Assembly: GCF_027744825.2 (NCBI RefSeq)
Contig: NC_071348.1
Location: 3,540,563 to 3,604,562 of the forward strand
Direction: 5' to 3'
Length of the DNA: 64,000 nt
DNA from: Synchiropus splendidus
Taxonomy: Eukaryota > Chordata > Actinopteri > Syngnathiformes > Callionymidae
The notes under the pieces are model-generated. The model searched no databases. It saw nothing but the letters and a program-made list of their open reading frames with translations, and was not told the DNA's origin. Position numbers and translations under genes: made by a program. Numbering within the stretch: position 1 is the stretch's first letter; each line of letters opens with the position of its first letter. Shown in pieces: positions 12,001-23,999 of the stretch.

Positions 12001-15000
12001 CCTTGTAGACTACGAGTCTGATCTTGATGAGAAAACGTTCTCGAGCTCTGCCTCGCCAGCGCGGAGAAAGACCCAAGGATCTCGCGTCAATGAAGGTAAA
12101 TGCCCTCAATTGTGACTCAAGTTCATAGTGGATGATTTCAATCCACCAAGACATCTTTCATACCGTTTTGGAAGTGTTACTTTCTTGCCAGAAGTGTTGT
12201 GTTTTTACACCAGAATAAAAACCTTGTTAATTTTTCATCTGCTTTAAAGACTTCGTACCCCTGGATGGATTCTTGGGAGATACTTCGGATGATGAAGTCA
12301 AGCAGAGAAAATCTGGTTCACAGAAACTGCCATCTGGTCGTCGGAAACCTGAAAAGGTCAGTCACTGCCTTCCCTGGATTTCTTTTCTGGTGCTTTAAAT
12401 GCTTCTTTTCATGTGCAATAACATGCTTTCAAGGTAGTTTTTGTGTAGCATCCTGAAGCCTGCTTATTTTCTCTTGCAGGGTCTTTCATCACAGAGTCTT
12501 CTAGAGCAGACTCCTCCCAGTGTCCTTGCTGCTTTAGCTCATGGATTTGAGCAAAGAGAGGTTCAGCCTTCGAAGCCTAAACATAAAATCAGGGTTGACT
12601 TTAAGGTATGTCCCTCGTACAGATAAAAATATACAGTATATGTATGAAATTATGCCCAGACTAATATGATTTAAATCAATACACGCATTTTGAAAAATGT
12701 TAGTGACAGTATCTGATACTCACCCTGCATGTAGAGGACATAGATCGTTTTGTGATTCAGCCCTGTTATATTTCTTGTTTTCAGGAGGATTGCACGCCAG
12801 AGAATGTTTGGAACATGGGTGGTTTAAGTATATTGACCTCAGCAGGGGTCATGCCCTCATATGTCTGCTTCCTGTGTGCCAGCAAAGGGCAACATGAGGT
12901 GACTGCTAATACTGACTATTAAATGTTATGGTGGCTGTTCTGTACTCAATTTTCACGGACCTTTTACTTATTTTTGCAGATGATACACTGCCAAGTATGC
13001 TGTGAACCGTTCCATCTGTTTTGCCTTGAGCCAATCGAGCGTCCGTCGGAGGAAAACAAGGAGAACTGGTGCTGTCGCCATTGCAAGTTTTGCCATGTGT
13101 GTGGAAGCAAGAACAGGCAATCCAAGGTACTGAATGATTTTTAGCTTTACTGCATTGTATAGAAAAATCCAGGATAATAATTGTCTCCTCTCAGCCTCTG
13201 CTGGAGTGTGAACGATGCCATAACTGTTATCATGCTTCCTGCCTTGGAGCCAATTATCCCAAACATAATAAGAAGAGAAAAGCATGGGTATGTGAATGGA
13301 TCCCTTTTGGCTTTTAGCGAGCAAATTTTTCAAATGCACATTCCTGTGACCGAAACGTTGTTTCATTGCAGGTTTGTATGACTTGCATCCGCTGTAAAAG
13401 CTGCAGTGTGACGCCAGGGAAGAGCGGGGACACTGACTGGAACTATGACAAAGGCCTCTGTCCGGATTGCTCAAAACTCTATGAACAGGGTTTGTTTTTA
13501 TTATTGTACATTTTCAGTTCATTTCAGTCATTCATTCATATTAATTGAGAAAACAATTCATGTTAGTTAAGAGGATATCCTAGTTTTAGTTTCTGAATTC
13601 ATGTCCAGTAGACCTGTAATGTAATCCCCAAAATTACAAGATGTTGGTTCAGAATCACGTGTAGTTTGTGGTTCATAATTCTCAATACACGACACTTCAA
13701 GTGTTAATTATTACTGATGCCCGGCGGTAATAGTAAAGATGTTCTCTCTCTCCTCAGGTAACTACTGTCCGATCTGCTTCAAGTGCTATGAAGACAATGA
13801 TTACGACAGTCAGATGATGCAGTGTGGAACATGCAACCACTGGGTGCATGCCAAGTGCGAGGATCTCACAGGTAATCTCAAGCAATCCTGTTTCAGTTTT
13901 AGTGCCATTGTGATGTGAAAAAATTAAATCTCTGTGCAATGATTTCAGATGAGCTGTACGAGATCTTGTCCAGCCTGCCCGAGAGTGTTGTGTATTCATG
14001 CCGGCCTTGCAGTGTGACGCGACCCAGTGCCTGGAGGGAACTTCTCTATATAGAACTCAGGTCAGGCGTGGAGAAAGTGCTTGCCTGCCTGCTTTCCTCG
14101 ACGCTGACACAACACCTAGTGACCTGCTCACAGGTGAGTGCAAAAGTATCATCAATTCATGAGTGGCGTGGTTTGATGTTGTTCAGTTGGTGTGATGGAG
14201 TCTCTGAATTTTGCTGCAGTGTGAGAAGTCAGCGGATTCAGATAGTGGACAGGAAGGACAGCCGGCCTGTGACCTCAGAGCTGTGGGCAAGAAGTTTGAT
14301 AAAGGTCTTTACACAACTCTGGTGAGCGGATAACTTCTGTTGTTTTGGGTTCTGCATCCTGGCTTTCTTTATGGTTTATTGTGTAATTGAAAATGCAGTG
14401 CTATTAATAGAGGCATTTATGTGTTAACACAAAGATGACACTGACAGTTTACTTATTCAAACAGAAAATGTTCCATGAAGATGTGGTTCAGTTGGTGAGG
14501 AGGAGGCTGGAGCAGGAAGATCATCTGCCTGAAGAGAAAAGACCCACTGCCCTTGCTCGCTCTTATTATTTAAAGGTACGCCATTGCTAGTTTTCTTTGT
14601 TGAAATTCCAATGAGGATGATTCAGATTCATAATTTTGCTACAAATCATTCTTCAGAATGGATGACTTCACCTGACCTTTTTTTCTAGCTCTTGGAGGAG
14701 GTGTTCAATTGGTTTAACGGCCAAGATCCAAAGGTGTGGAGCTCCTGTACCAAAGACTTGCCTGTGTGAGTACAGGCTGGACCCACTCCTGAAGACTCAC
14801 AGTTCATTTATTTCATTCGTTATCTGATTTGCCATCTTCCAATACTTGGTTTTAACATTAGATGGTTTTTGTTTCTCTCGATCAGGGGGCTCATTTCCAA
14901 TGCCGTGCTTCCGCCAACAACAGAGCATGTGTATGCTCAGTGGCAGCAGAGGGAGGAGCTTACGTCCCACTCTCAAGGGGAAGTGGTGGATCATAATGAG

Positions 15001-18000
15001 CAATGTTTGGATGAAAAGAAAGAGGAGGTTCTTTGTCCAATCAATGACAACACAAGCATGAACCATTTTAAGAACAGCAGGTCCATTGGGGTCAACTTAA
15101 AAGGTACTGACAATTCTATATGTCTCTGAAAGCAGCGCCTTTATACTCACTTGCGTTTGAAATTTCTCCAGGGAAAAGGGGTCGACTGTCAAAAGCAGAT
15201 TTGGACACTGGATGGTGTAAGAACGATGCTCGGCAGTGCTCTCTGTGTCAAAAATATGGAGACCTTAAACCCAATGTGAGTTGGCCTCTCTATCAGTTAT
15301 GTGAAATACTGACTATTGAATCTGTGAGTTTTCTTCAGTACTTTATGTACAACTCATTGGTTTTGTGTAGGAGGCTGGCCGTTTGCTCTACCTGGGCCAG
15401 AATGAGTGGGCACATGTCAACTGTTGTCTGTGGTCCGCTGAGGTCTTGGAGGAAGATAATGGCTCCCTAGTACACGTCCACAGTGCTGTTGCAAGAGGAC
15501 GTCTGATGGTTTGTTCGTCCTTGCTATGCCATGAATGTATTGGTAGAATTTCTGTCTAATCTTCGGTGTCTCCTCGCATCCCAAATCTGTAGCGATGTGA
15601 GCGGTGCAACAAGACAGGGGCTACTGTTGGCTGCTGCCTCACTTCTTGTCAAAGCAACTATCACTTCATGTGTGCCCGATCTCGTCACTGCGTGTTCCAG
15701 GACGACAAGAAAGTCTATTGCCATAAACACAGGCACCTGATTAGTGGCACGGTACGCTTCCTCACTGATGTTGCTTCAACTTCTCTTGATTTTGGATCCA
15801 TTTTTATTCTCTCTTTCACTGTTATCCAGGTGATAAGTGGGCAAGAATTTGAAGTGAAGCGAAGGGTGTATGTGGATTTTGAGGGGATCAGCTTGCGGAG
15901 GAAGTTTCTAACTGGGATAGAACCGGAGTTGATTAATGTCATGATTGGTGAGTTTTGTGATGATTTTATTCTCATCTCCTCGATATAAAGAGCCATCATT
16001 GATATATGTCATGTCTGCAACTCAGGTTCGCTCCAGATTGACAAGCTGGGTGTGCTGTCAGAACTGTCAGCAAGCAAGGGAAAACTGTTTCCCGTGGGTT
16101 TCCAGTAAGTTGCTCTCTCTAATCCTGCTGTGTGTGGGTTGATGGTGCCTCCATCTCAACATTTGTTGTCCCATCTCAGATGTTCCCGCTGGTTCTGGAG
16201 CACAATTAATCCGCAGCGCCAGTGCAAGTACACGTGCCGAGTCCGAGAGGTGCGACCTTTGCTTCCTGAGAATTCTGTCGAGGAATTGCTGGACCAAGGG
16301 AAGAACCAGACCATCGCACACTATCCCTGTCCACCACCAGGTTTGTGTTCCCTTACAGACTAGCCATCATTGTGGACTAAACTTTTCTTTGAATGTCACT
16401 TATTTTATCGTCAGAGCCGAAAATGCTTGAAGGAGATAAGATGGAATCGCAATCACAGCCCGTAGAATCAGTCAACATCTCCTCCACCAAACTAGAACCT
16501 GGAGCAAGGCCAAAGATTCCTCGAAGACCTGCCGGTGGCTTGTCGCGACCGCTGCCATCTCCTGGTACTTTTCTCGGATAAGATACCGACCTGTTGGTCA
16601 TTCTTGGGTTCTTACCTTTTTTTCTTTCTTCAGGAGTGATCCAGTCCAAACCTCACCACATTCTAACAATTAGTGATTTGGAGGACACTCAAAGGCTTCG
16701 CCGCAGCAACCCACACATGCAGACCACAAGCCGCAACATGCCTTCCTCCCCTCTGAGCCCATTGCCTGGACCCATTACACTCCGCTCAGGGAAGACTTCT
16801 CTTCCAAACAGCCCTCATTTTCCAACTGTTGCCACAGACACCGTGATCACTTCTCCCTTGACCCGATCAGCTGTTGGCCGAAATGCTTCCTCATCCAGAT
16901 GCTCTGGAAATGCCCGTTGTACATCACCTTTCTTTCCTCAGTCTCCATGGCAAGAAGGTGCAGGACAGTTTCCATCTCAGAATCTGTCACTGTCTCTACC
17001 ACGTGCTCGTTTGTCCTTTGATCTGAGTCAGTCAGACTCGGTAGAGGTTCCACACAACTTCCTCGCTTCTCCTGAGCCCGAGGATGTCTCCCCAGCAAAT
17101 GGTACTTCACCTCAAGAGGACTTGGATGAGCAGAAGGATGAAGAGGAATTCTCTTATGGTTCCTTTCACAAAGAAGGCATGAGTCTTGGCGCTGAGATGA
17201 GAACAGAGATGGAGATTGAAGAGACACTGCTAACTGAAGATGTGGCAATGAACTGTGGAGGACAAATAGTGGTTGAAGGTGATAGTCAGGAGGAGTTCTG
17301 GGGCCGAACCCAAGAGGTTCACAAGAAAAAATCTCTTGTTGCTAACCTGCCCCGGTCAGCTGCGTCAAGCAGGGATGATTTGGGAAACAGCTCCTCTGAA
17401 GACGACATGGATCACTATTTTGACTTCTCACGAACCATAGTCACCTGCTCAGGATCAAAGGACCGCTCCAAGTCTCCTGCGTCTCCATCGCACAGGACCT
17501 TGGCTCAGCTGGATGGTGTTGATGATGGTTCAGATAGCGATGCCAGCATCCCGACCAATGATGATGCTCAGAATAAGGAAGATTCTTCTCAAACTCGCTG
17601 GCAAACCACAGCCATGGATGATAATGCAACCAAAACACAGGCTCCTCAGAGTCCCGTAGAACCTAAAGATCAAAGGAGCGCTGAGTCTTTGACACTTCCC
17701 TTTTCTACTGCCTCGAGCAGTCCAATGGATATATCGTCTTATAATTCTCAAGCTTCCTGTAATAAGCCTGACAAAGAACTGATCTCTTCACAGAGCATCA
17801 GATTCTCGTCATTAACGAAGAAGGAGGCAGGCAATTCTCATGTAAAGCCGGACACAGTGCTTCCTACCAGAGAGCAGGGCTCTCTTCTTAAGTCGCTCAC
17901 AAATGTGCCTCAAACATCAAATTGTGTTGATCTCCTCCAAAGTTTAGGTGCTGGATTTGGAGAAGGAACACCCCTTGTGCTTGAACGATGCGAGCACACT

Positions 18001-21000
18001 GCAGTGATTCGTGGAGCCGAACTAAGTGCGCCACCAAACCTGGAGTCTGATAGAGTGATGGACTCTAATGCTGCAGCTCACAGCGCTCTGTTGCGTCTTC
18101 ATCCAGCTAAATTATCTACTTCCAGTGCGCAGAATCCTTCCCCTCACAAAACAGAGCATCCGCCTGGTTTCCCTCAGGCCTCTGCCAATATCACCCTTCA
18201 ACCTGTCACTTCAGAGGCAGTGTTCCCGACCATGGAGTCTTCTTCTACCCCCTTGGTTGGTCTGGTTGGTGACTTCACACAGACACTGCTGAATCCCGTT
18301 CCAAAAAGCGACCCAGGTTTGACAGCTACGTCGAGCATGCAGACAGGATCGTGTGCGACCATCACTTTACCGTTTTACTCTGCTCAAGCGCAGCCTTTAG
18401 TTTCATCTGCTGTCACCATTGTGTCTTCGTCTGGTTCAACGTTATGCCCATCTGAAGTGTGTTCCCCAGCCCCATCAGTCCAAGCCCCCTCAGCCCCAGT
18501 TATTGTAAACGGCTTCAGCACCTCATCACTTCACAAAGATGCAGCTTCTGGTCACACCATTTCCATCAACTTCACTGCACCCAGGCCAGTTTTAGAGCCT
18601 CAGCAGCCTCTTGTACACCCAGCACTGCCTGGCCATGCCATTCTGACAGTTAAAGAAGTCGGAGGTCCAAACGTTGATCCTACACCACATGTTCTGCTGG
18701 TGAATCGTCTTGGCCAGATCTTTGTGAAGAACCCTGAAAGCAATACATTTCAGTTGCCAACTCCAAACTCTCCTTCCTTCAACTGTGTGACCCAAATCGC
18801 CAGCCTATTGCAGAGCAATGCCCTGTCTGCCACGCTGGCAGCGGCTGGGACCCTGTCTGCTCCATCCGCTGGGGTCACCATGACAGCTTCTGCCTCTCCA
18901 GCAGTCACCCCGGCGTTTCAGAGTCCGTCCACCATTACTCAGCTACTTACGAACAACAGCAATGCTGCTGCCGCCTCGGCCAACTCAAAGAAGGCCAGGA
19001 AGAACTCCAAAACTCCAAAAGATGAAAATGCCCCTGATGTTAAAAAGCCAAAGAAAAAGAAAGACTCATCCAAGAAGTCCAAATCATCCAAGGCTGCTGT
19101 TCAGTCTGTGCAGCCAACGAACGTGAATCCTGCTGAAAGTGCTCAAGCTATTATCAATCAAGCAATGGCGAGTAATTACACCCCCAAGTGGAGTGGGCTG
19201 CAGTCCCTCAGCCCGTCGTCTGTAGTTCTCCCTCCCGGCCTCTTAATCGAACCTGAATCCCCAGTGAAAAGCGCTTCACCAACACCAGCCCCGGTCTCGC
19301 GCCCTCGCACTCATGTGAGAATGAAGAGGGTGTCCTCACTTTCAGACCGCATCATTACCAAGAAGTCGAAAGTGGATTTCATTCAAACAGCACCCGCAAT
19401 CGCGGAGGAGGAGCAGCAGCAGCAGCGACGCAGCATCTCGAGTCGGGCCTCTGGTGTCCGCATCAAAACTCCCACGGTGAAAGGCATTCTCAACCTGGAT
19501 GAGTTGAAGGAGGAACATTTCAGCGACACTGCGAGCATCGGGTATGTTTTCTTACTCTTTTACCATCAACTATAATAACTTGGATGTGGAATATCACCTG
19601 CACACATGTCTCCATCGCTGTGAGGAGGTACAGTTGTTTGCATCTTTGAGGGGAGGGCAGGTTTCATCTTGTTACATTGATGTTTGTGAGCCACCTGTAT
19701 GTGTGACTTTTGCCTTCGTGTGAGATCTTTTCAGAAGACAGAAGGTAGTCAGGTTCATAACTGGTTGATCCCATCATTCTTTATCAAGGAGTGTGTGTGT
19801 GTGATTCCAATTGGATAGTAAATGCAGGCGTGAGTCACCGGACCGCTTTGACCCTGTTGTGGTGCATATGATACTATGCGTGGTATGAGTTTCTGACCAG
19901 TACTCAAAGCACATTGTCTGCATAGGAAGGAGTGAATTGAGTCAGGAAATCTCACACATGTTGAACTAGGCCCAGATAGTGAACCTTTTCCAGGTCTTTT
20001 GACAAGCTGACACAACGTGCTGTGTTCGTGTGCATCCGTGAGGTGCTCATAATGTGAACCAGCAACCAAGAAGCATGTTTCTTTTGTGGCCTGTGTGAAA
20101 ACAGTTCTGAAGAGGTGCTACCAAATGATCTCAGTGTAGTTGAGGGTTGATAACTGTGTTCTTGTTATTTTTGTATAGTCTATCGCAAACTATTTTCATT
20201 TTCTCTTCCAGGTCGGAGCCTCTTGACTTTGTAACGGTTGGTGAGCAAGGCAAGCAACACGCATGGGAGCAGATTGGTCACAACATGTTGACCGACTGGA
20301 AAAAGTACTCTGGTAGGTGTTGAGCTTCCTCACCAGAGTCTTTGATGCCTTCGATTGCGATTCTTTGTTTTACTGGGAAGTGAAATGAAGTACCCTTCAT
20401 GTTCTAACTTTGATTTTCAGGCGCAGCGTCTGCTTCTGATGATGAGCTGTCACCGTCTGATGAGGAGGAACAAGATGAGGAGCCTTCGAAGAACAAGGAC
20501 ATTCCTCACTTGCGATTTGAGATCACCAGTGACGATGGCTTCAGCATCGAGGCGGATACTATTGAAGGTGGCTGTGGCTGACATTGTCATCAGCAAAAGT
20601 CAGGTCTGTTCTAGAATGCTCAGTCGCCATGTGTTCCCTCAGTGGCCTGGAAAGCGGTTATCGATGGGGTGCAGGAGGCGCGAGCCATTTCCAAGATGAA
20701 ACCGCTGACGTTTCGAAGGCTGACAGGCGCTCGCATGCTGGGTCTGGTTCACGACGCCGTGGTCTTCCTGCTGGAGCAGCTGGAGGGAGCCAATCGCTGT
20801 CAGCGCCACACCTTCCGCTTTTTCAAACAGTTCAGCCAGGAAGAGGACCTGCCGGTGAACCCGACTGGTTGTGCTCGCTCGGAGCTCTACCTAAGGTTGG
20901 AGAGCAAGCATGAGGAGACGTTATTGTTCCGAGCATGTCGTTAATCTCTGCACATTTCTCAACAGGAAGTCCACATTTGACATCTTCAACTTCCTCGCCT

Positions 21001-22020
21001 CTCAGCATCGGCAGCTTCCTGATATAGGGCTCTACGACGACGAAGAAGATGAAGTTCTGCTCAAGTCAACAAGGTCTTTGAATGAACTGTTGCTCGCCAA
21101 AGTATTTCCATGTAGAAATAGTGGAAGATTGAAGACCACTAATACTGGGTTATTTCCACACATTGTTTCTGACGGATCCGGCTGTGTTTCAGACGAGCCA
21201 CCAGTCTGGAGCTGCCTATGGCCATGCGCTTCCGACACTTGGAGAAGACCTCAAAGGAAGCGGTCGGCGTGTACAGGTCAGCACTGGACTCGAGCGTTGT
21301 CTGTGGGCGTGTACGGCTGGATGTGGAACAAAAACACATGATTTATGATCTTGAGTTTTGTGTCTCTCTCTAATGAACGGCTGAATTCCTCTTACAGGTC
21401 TGCCATCCATGGACGTGGTCTCTTCTGCAAACGTAACATCGAAGCTGGAGAGATGGTCATCGAGTACGCTGGCATCGTCATTCGCTCCGTTCTCACTGAC
21501 AAGAGGGAGAAGTACTATGATGGAAAGGTTGGTATGCTTTTCTCTGCATGTTTTGTGTCTTTATTCAGGGTGGTTTCTAGCTTCAGGTTCATTTCATGTG
21601 GATTACTATGACAGATCATGATGGATTGTGTTGCTTCAGATTAGATCTGAAAGTCAGGGATCAGCCTCATGCTGCGCTCACAAAGAGGATTGTCCGGAGA
21701 CGCTCCAGGCTGAGTTTCTAATCGCGCCTCTTCTCTTCTTCCAGGGTATCGGCTGCTACATGTTTCGCATTGATGACTTTGACGTTGTCGACGCCACCAT
21801 GCACGGCAACGCCGCGAGGTTCATCAACCACTCTTGCGAGCCCAACTGCTACTCCCGAGTCATCAACGTGGAAGGCCGCAAGCACATTGTCATCTTCGCT
21901 CTGAGGAAGATCTACCGGGGGGAGGAGCTCACCTACGACTACAAGTTCCCCATCGAAGACGCCAGCAACAAGCTGAACTGTAACTGCGGCGCACGGCGAT
22001 GCCGGCGATTCCTCAACTGA
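3100..22020 (+). CDS. kmt2b: Histone-lysine N-methyltransferase 2B (MLL family)
   Basis: Thirty-six coding exons join with consistent phase into 11,541 nt, about 3,846 residues. Domain order is menin-binding motif (27-33), CXXC zinc finger (about 1555-1608), three PHD fingers (about 1803-2005), bromodomain region (to about 2135), extended PHD (about 2225-2345), FYRN, Taspase-1 site (about 2803-2810), FYRC (about 3545-3630), WDR5 Win motif (R3642), SET (about 3705-3822) and post-SET. The family methylates histone H3 lysine 4 in nuclear COMPASS-like complexes with WDR5, RBBP5, ASH2L, DPY30 and menin. KMT2B rather than KMT2A is supported by ARGRFPGRP near the N terminus, [19 protein letters not shown](R)QCCVYK(R)C in the [15 protein letters not shown] and MKTPTV-like blocks before FYRC, and by zbtb32/psenen/aplp1 synteny. 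The start is ATG 3100 or 3103. Teleosts can carry two kmt2b copies; I cannot tell which this is. Confidence 0.96.
3406..5433 (+). other. kmt2b intron 1
   Basis: This 2.0 kb intron lies between the GT donor after 3405 and the AG acceptor before 5434. It is AT-rich. The small ORFs inside it lack splice-site pairs or family resemblance. I see no RNA gene or identifiable repeat. Confidence 0.7.
8230..8448 (+). repeat. In-frame Pro/Glu minisatellite in kmt2b exon 3
   Basis: An imperfect tandem repeat of about 21-24 nt encodes successive units of the type EQIHPPE (variants [28 protein letters not shown]), at residues about 840-912. It keeps the reading frame throughout. I know of no equivalent in mammalian KMT2B, so it looks like a lineage-specific expansion in a disordered linker. 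Confidence 0.85.
9869..12605 (+). other. kmt2b: kmt2b exons 4-11: CXXC zinc finger region
   Basis: Exons are 9869-10050, 10626-10745, 10809-10995, 11377-11608, 11690-11757, 11838-12095, 12250-12356 and 12480-12605. Exon 4 carries the conserved [15 protein letters not shown] block and exon 6 carries RIKHVCR...[13 protein letters not shown], both typical of KMT2B. Exons 7-8 encode the CXXC domain, with [26 protein letters not shown] and a final KRC. In the family it binds unmethylated CpG and targets the enzyme to CpG-island promoters. The CXXC is split between exons 7 and 8 inside a Val codon. Confidence 0.93.
12785..14765 (+). other. kmt2b: kmt2b exons 12-20: PHD1-3 and bromodomain region
   Basis: Exons are 12785-12898, 12980-13126, 13195-13287, 13372-13489, 13758-13871, 13949-14133, 14220-14321, 14465-14575 and 14689-14765. 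PHD1 begins with VCFLCASKG and [12 protein letters not shown]2 with CHVCG and [13 protein letters not shown]3 with [21 protein letters not shown] and HWVHAKC. In MLL proteins PHD3 recognises trimethylated H3K4 and cooperates with the adjacent bromodomain, here the region from [12 protein letters not shown] to [13 protein letters not shown]. The zinc ligands I checked are intact. Confidence 0.92.
14886..16564 (+). other. kmt2b: kmt2b exons 21-28: extended PHD and FYRN
   Basis: Exons are 14886-15103, 15172-15275, 15371-15508, 15593-15751, 15830-15947, 16026-16104, 16180-16340 and 16415-16564. The extended PHD runs from [11 protein letters not shown] through [16 protein letters not shown] and [14 protein letters not shown] to [15 protein letters not shown] follows at once ([15 protein letters not shown], then [14 protein letters not shown] and NQTIAHYP). 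In MLL proteins FYRN pairs with FYRC to keep the two Taspase-1 fragments together. Confidence 0.92.
16634..19541 (+). other. kmt2b: kmt2b exon 29: large linker exon with Taspase-1 site
   Basis: A single 2,908 nt exon encodes about 969 residues, mostly Ser/Pro/Thr-rich and disordered. Landmarks are an acidic stretch, [11 protein letters not shown] just before the Taspase-1 site, [14 protein letters not shown], a Lys-rich cluster ([17 protein letters not shown]), [10 protein letters not shown], a short Gln run and [15 protein letters not shown]. The last blocks align with human KMT2B. The DFVLKN motif that binds the CBP KIX domain in mammalian MLL1 and KMT2B is not recognisable. Confidence 0.9.
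17506..17529 (+). other. kmt2b: Taspase-1 cleavage site in Kmt2b
   Basis: The encoded motif is QLDGVDDG, followed by acidic and Ser residues. It matches the Q-x-D/G-x-D-D consensus cut between Asp and Gly. I saw only this one full match in the protein, whereas mammalian KMT2A has two sites. Cleavage would give fragments of about 2,805 and 1,041 residues held together by FYRN-FYRC. Confidence 0.9.
19542..20211 (+). other. kmt2b intron 29
   Basis: A 670 bp intron between the GT donor at 19542 and the AG acceptor before 20212. It contains a short GT run near 19793 and nothing I recognise as a gene. Confidence 0.7.
20212..22020 (+). other. kmt2b: kmt2b exons 30-36: FYRC, Win motif, SET and post-SET
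   Basis: Exons are 20212-20312, 20421-20567, 20643-20895, 20966-21073, 21193-21276, 21398-21527 and 21745-22020. FYRC spans [15 protein letters not shown] to [19 protein letters not shown]. The WDR5-binding Win motif reads GCARSELYL, with the key Arg kept but flanks unlike the GAARAE or GSARAE of human KMT2B/KMT2A. The SET domain shows [46 protein letters not shown] and ELTYDYKFP, including the NHSC pseudoknot and catalytic Tyr residues. The post-SET zinc cluster is [13 protein letters not shown]. All catalytic landmarks are intact, so an active enzyme is expected. Confidence 0.95.
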
Positions 22021-22846
22021 GAGGTCCTGGATTAAGCCTTAATCTGAGAAGGCGCTGGGTTTGAGCAAAGTATTCAGTACGGCAGGGAAGTTGGCCACAG
22101 CCAGTCCTGTGCAGTGGCATTAATAGAAGAGGAAAGGCCCGACCAACATCGTTTCTTCAGTACACGCCTTATCTGTTAGAGATCTACAGCAGGACTTGTT
22201 TCACATTCCTGTTGCAGAATGTCCCAGTTTCTTTCTTCTTCCTGGAGGACGATCTGCCTTTTAAAGTCTTGTCTGCATCATCCTCCGTCGGAGTCCCATC
22301 TGGGGAAATCTTTTTCTGGAGCCATACTTTCACCTGAACTTCTTGTTTTTGCATTTTTTATCTTACCTTTGCGTTGTTGTGGATTTTAAAAAAGGTTTCC
22401 TGTGAAACGGAAAGACAAACATGGTGCTACGCTAGTAAGGGTCTTGTGTTCTACTAACGCGTTCTGCTCATCAGGATCTCTGCTGCTCGCCCTGCGAGGA
22501 CCATTCATCTTAGATTGATGCACTCGAGCGGCACTGTTGAGTTCCCCAACACGACTTTGTCCTGCTTCACCCCCGTAACATCTTCCTGTGTTCAAATTGG
22601 CCATCGCAAAGTCATTCAAAGTCAAACTTAAAATGCATCTGAAAGTATGTAGCAAACCCATCCAGACAAAGAGCCGCCGGTTGGTTTTAATGTATGGTTT
22701 TTATTCTTGGCCAAGAAGTCCATTCATCCCAATAATACCATAAGCGGAGCATTGATATCCTTTTAAATCGACAGACGTTTTCGCTTTGAATCTGCTACGT
22801 TTTATTCTCCAAATCTAGAAGTGCACTGGTATAAAGCATTGCCACT

Positions 22847-22898
22847 GAGTGTGTGTGTGTGTCTGTGAGTGTGTGTGTTTGTGTGCGTGTTTGTGTTT
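22847..22898. repeat. (TG)n microsatellite in kmt2b 3' UTR
   Basis: Imperfect TG/GT dinucleotide run interrupted by CTGTGAG and TTT. Confidence 0.9.
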
Positions 22899-23260
22899 CG
22901 CTCCTGCACCAGGCTTGTTTTTTTTAAGTGCACAGACTGTAGTCTGCATTAGATCGGGGCAAAAATCCACACGGCACCTTAAAATGTTCTAAGTTGATGT
23001 GTGCAGTGTTGTCGTCGTTGTTAATCCAAATCACACTGTTCAAATTTGAAGCTATATTTATTCTTTTTTTTGGTTTCTACTTTTAAAGTTCAAAGGTCGT
23101 GGTTTGTGTAAATGGTGGTGGTTGAGTGAATTTGGACATCTCCCCCAGTTGTCGTTCTGTTTTCGTTTACAATCGATGTCCTTGTTTTCGCTATTGTACT
23201 TGAATTTTCATTTGGGGGAGTTTTGTTGTGATTTGAGTTGTTCCCAGGCAGGTGTTTTAA

Positions 23261-23335
23261 ATACATATATGTACATATATATATATGCTGATATATGTAT
23301 ATGTAAATATATATGCTTATATATATATATTTTAT
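23261..23335. repeat. AT / ATAC microsatellite in kmt2b 3' UTR
   Basis: Alternating purine-pyrimidine tract (ACATATATGT and longer AT runs) that is largely self-complementary and could fold into an RNA hairpin. Confidence 0.85.
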
Positions 23336-23970
23336 GTTTTGTTGTTGTGGTTGATAACTGTCAGTAGAATCTGGCGCAGGAGTAAAGTGAGCACTCCCGA
23401 AGCTCATCTTCATTTGCCCCGCCCCCACTGCCCCCGCGATAAAGGCTCGGGCTGTTTTAGACCGATCGGTCCATTTTGCATGTCTAACGGTGACGGAGCC
23501 CAGAATAACCCGTCTCAATCAAACTGGCAAAACACACGAGCAGAGTTTCTCGCAACTCCAAGGATTCTACCTCAGCTGTTAAGACAGATGTTTGGGGAAA
23601 CTGATGCAAACGGAGGTTGATAATTTAAGAGTTTTGGTTTTAATGTTGTTCAACGCTTGTGAGTTTCTGTGTCAGTTTGTAACATTTTATGTTTGTAAGT
23701 GATGAAGAATGCAAAGCATTAGTCAAAACCTAAACTTATCAAAACCATCTTTCCCAGAGTCTGTTCGAAAAGATATGTACACTTCTATAAATAAAAAAAG
23801 TATATATATAATTATATAGTAGGGTTATTTTAAAATACATGTAAAAGACAAAAATAAGAAAATATGTGATCTTTAAATGCCGTCTTTGTTACTATGTACA
23901 AATAAACCCTGAGTTTGTAAATATTTGTATACGTATTTCTAAACCTGTTTAATTTTTCTATGCACTTTTT

Positions 23971-23976
23971 TTTATT
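23971..23976 (-). terminator. zbtb32: Poly(A) signal of zbtb32 (inside kmt2b 3' UTR)
   Basis: AATAAA on the minus strand about 130 nt past the zbtb32 stop codon. It is the first such signal after the stop and lies within the kmt2b 3' UTR, so the two transcripts should overlap. Confidence 0.6.
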
Positions 23977-23993
23977 TATAATGTTATTTGCTT

Positions 23994-23999
23994 AATAAA
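23994..23999 (+). terminator. kmt2b: Poly(A) signal of kmt2b
   Basis: AATAAA followed by a GT-rich stretch (TGTTTGTGTT near 24039), a plausible downstream element. An alternative AATAAA lies at 23901. Confidence 0.7.

Noticed and set aside
3100..22020. Assignment as kmt2a (MLL1)
   Set aside because: Length and general layout resemble MLL1, but the CXXC, the [13 protein letters not shown] block, the ARGRFPGRP start and synteny all point to kmt2b.
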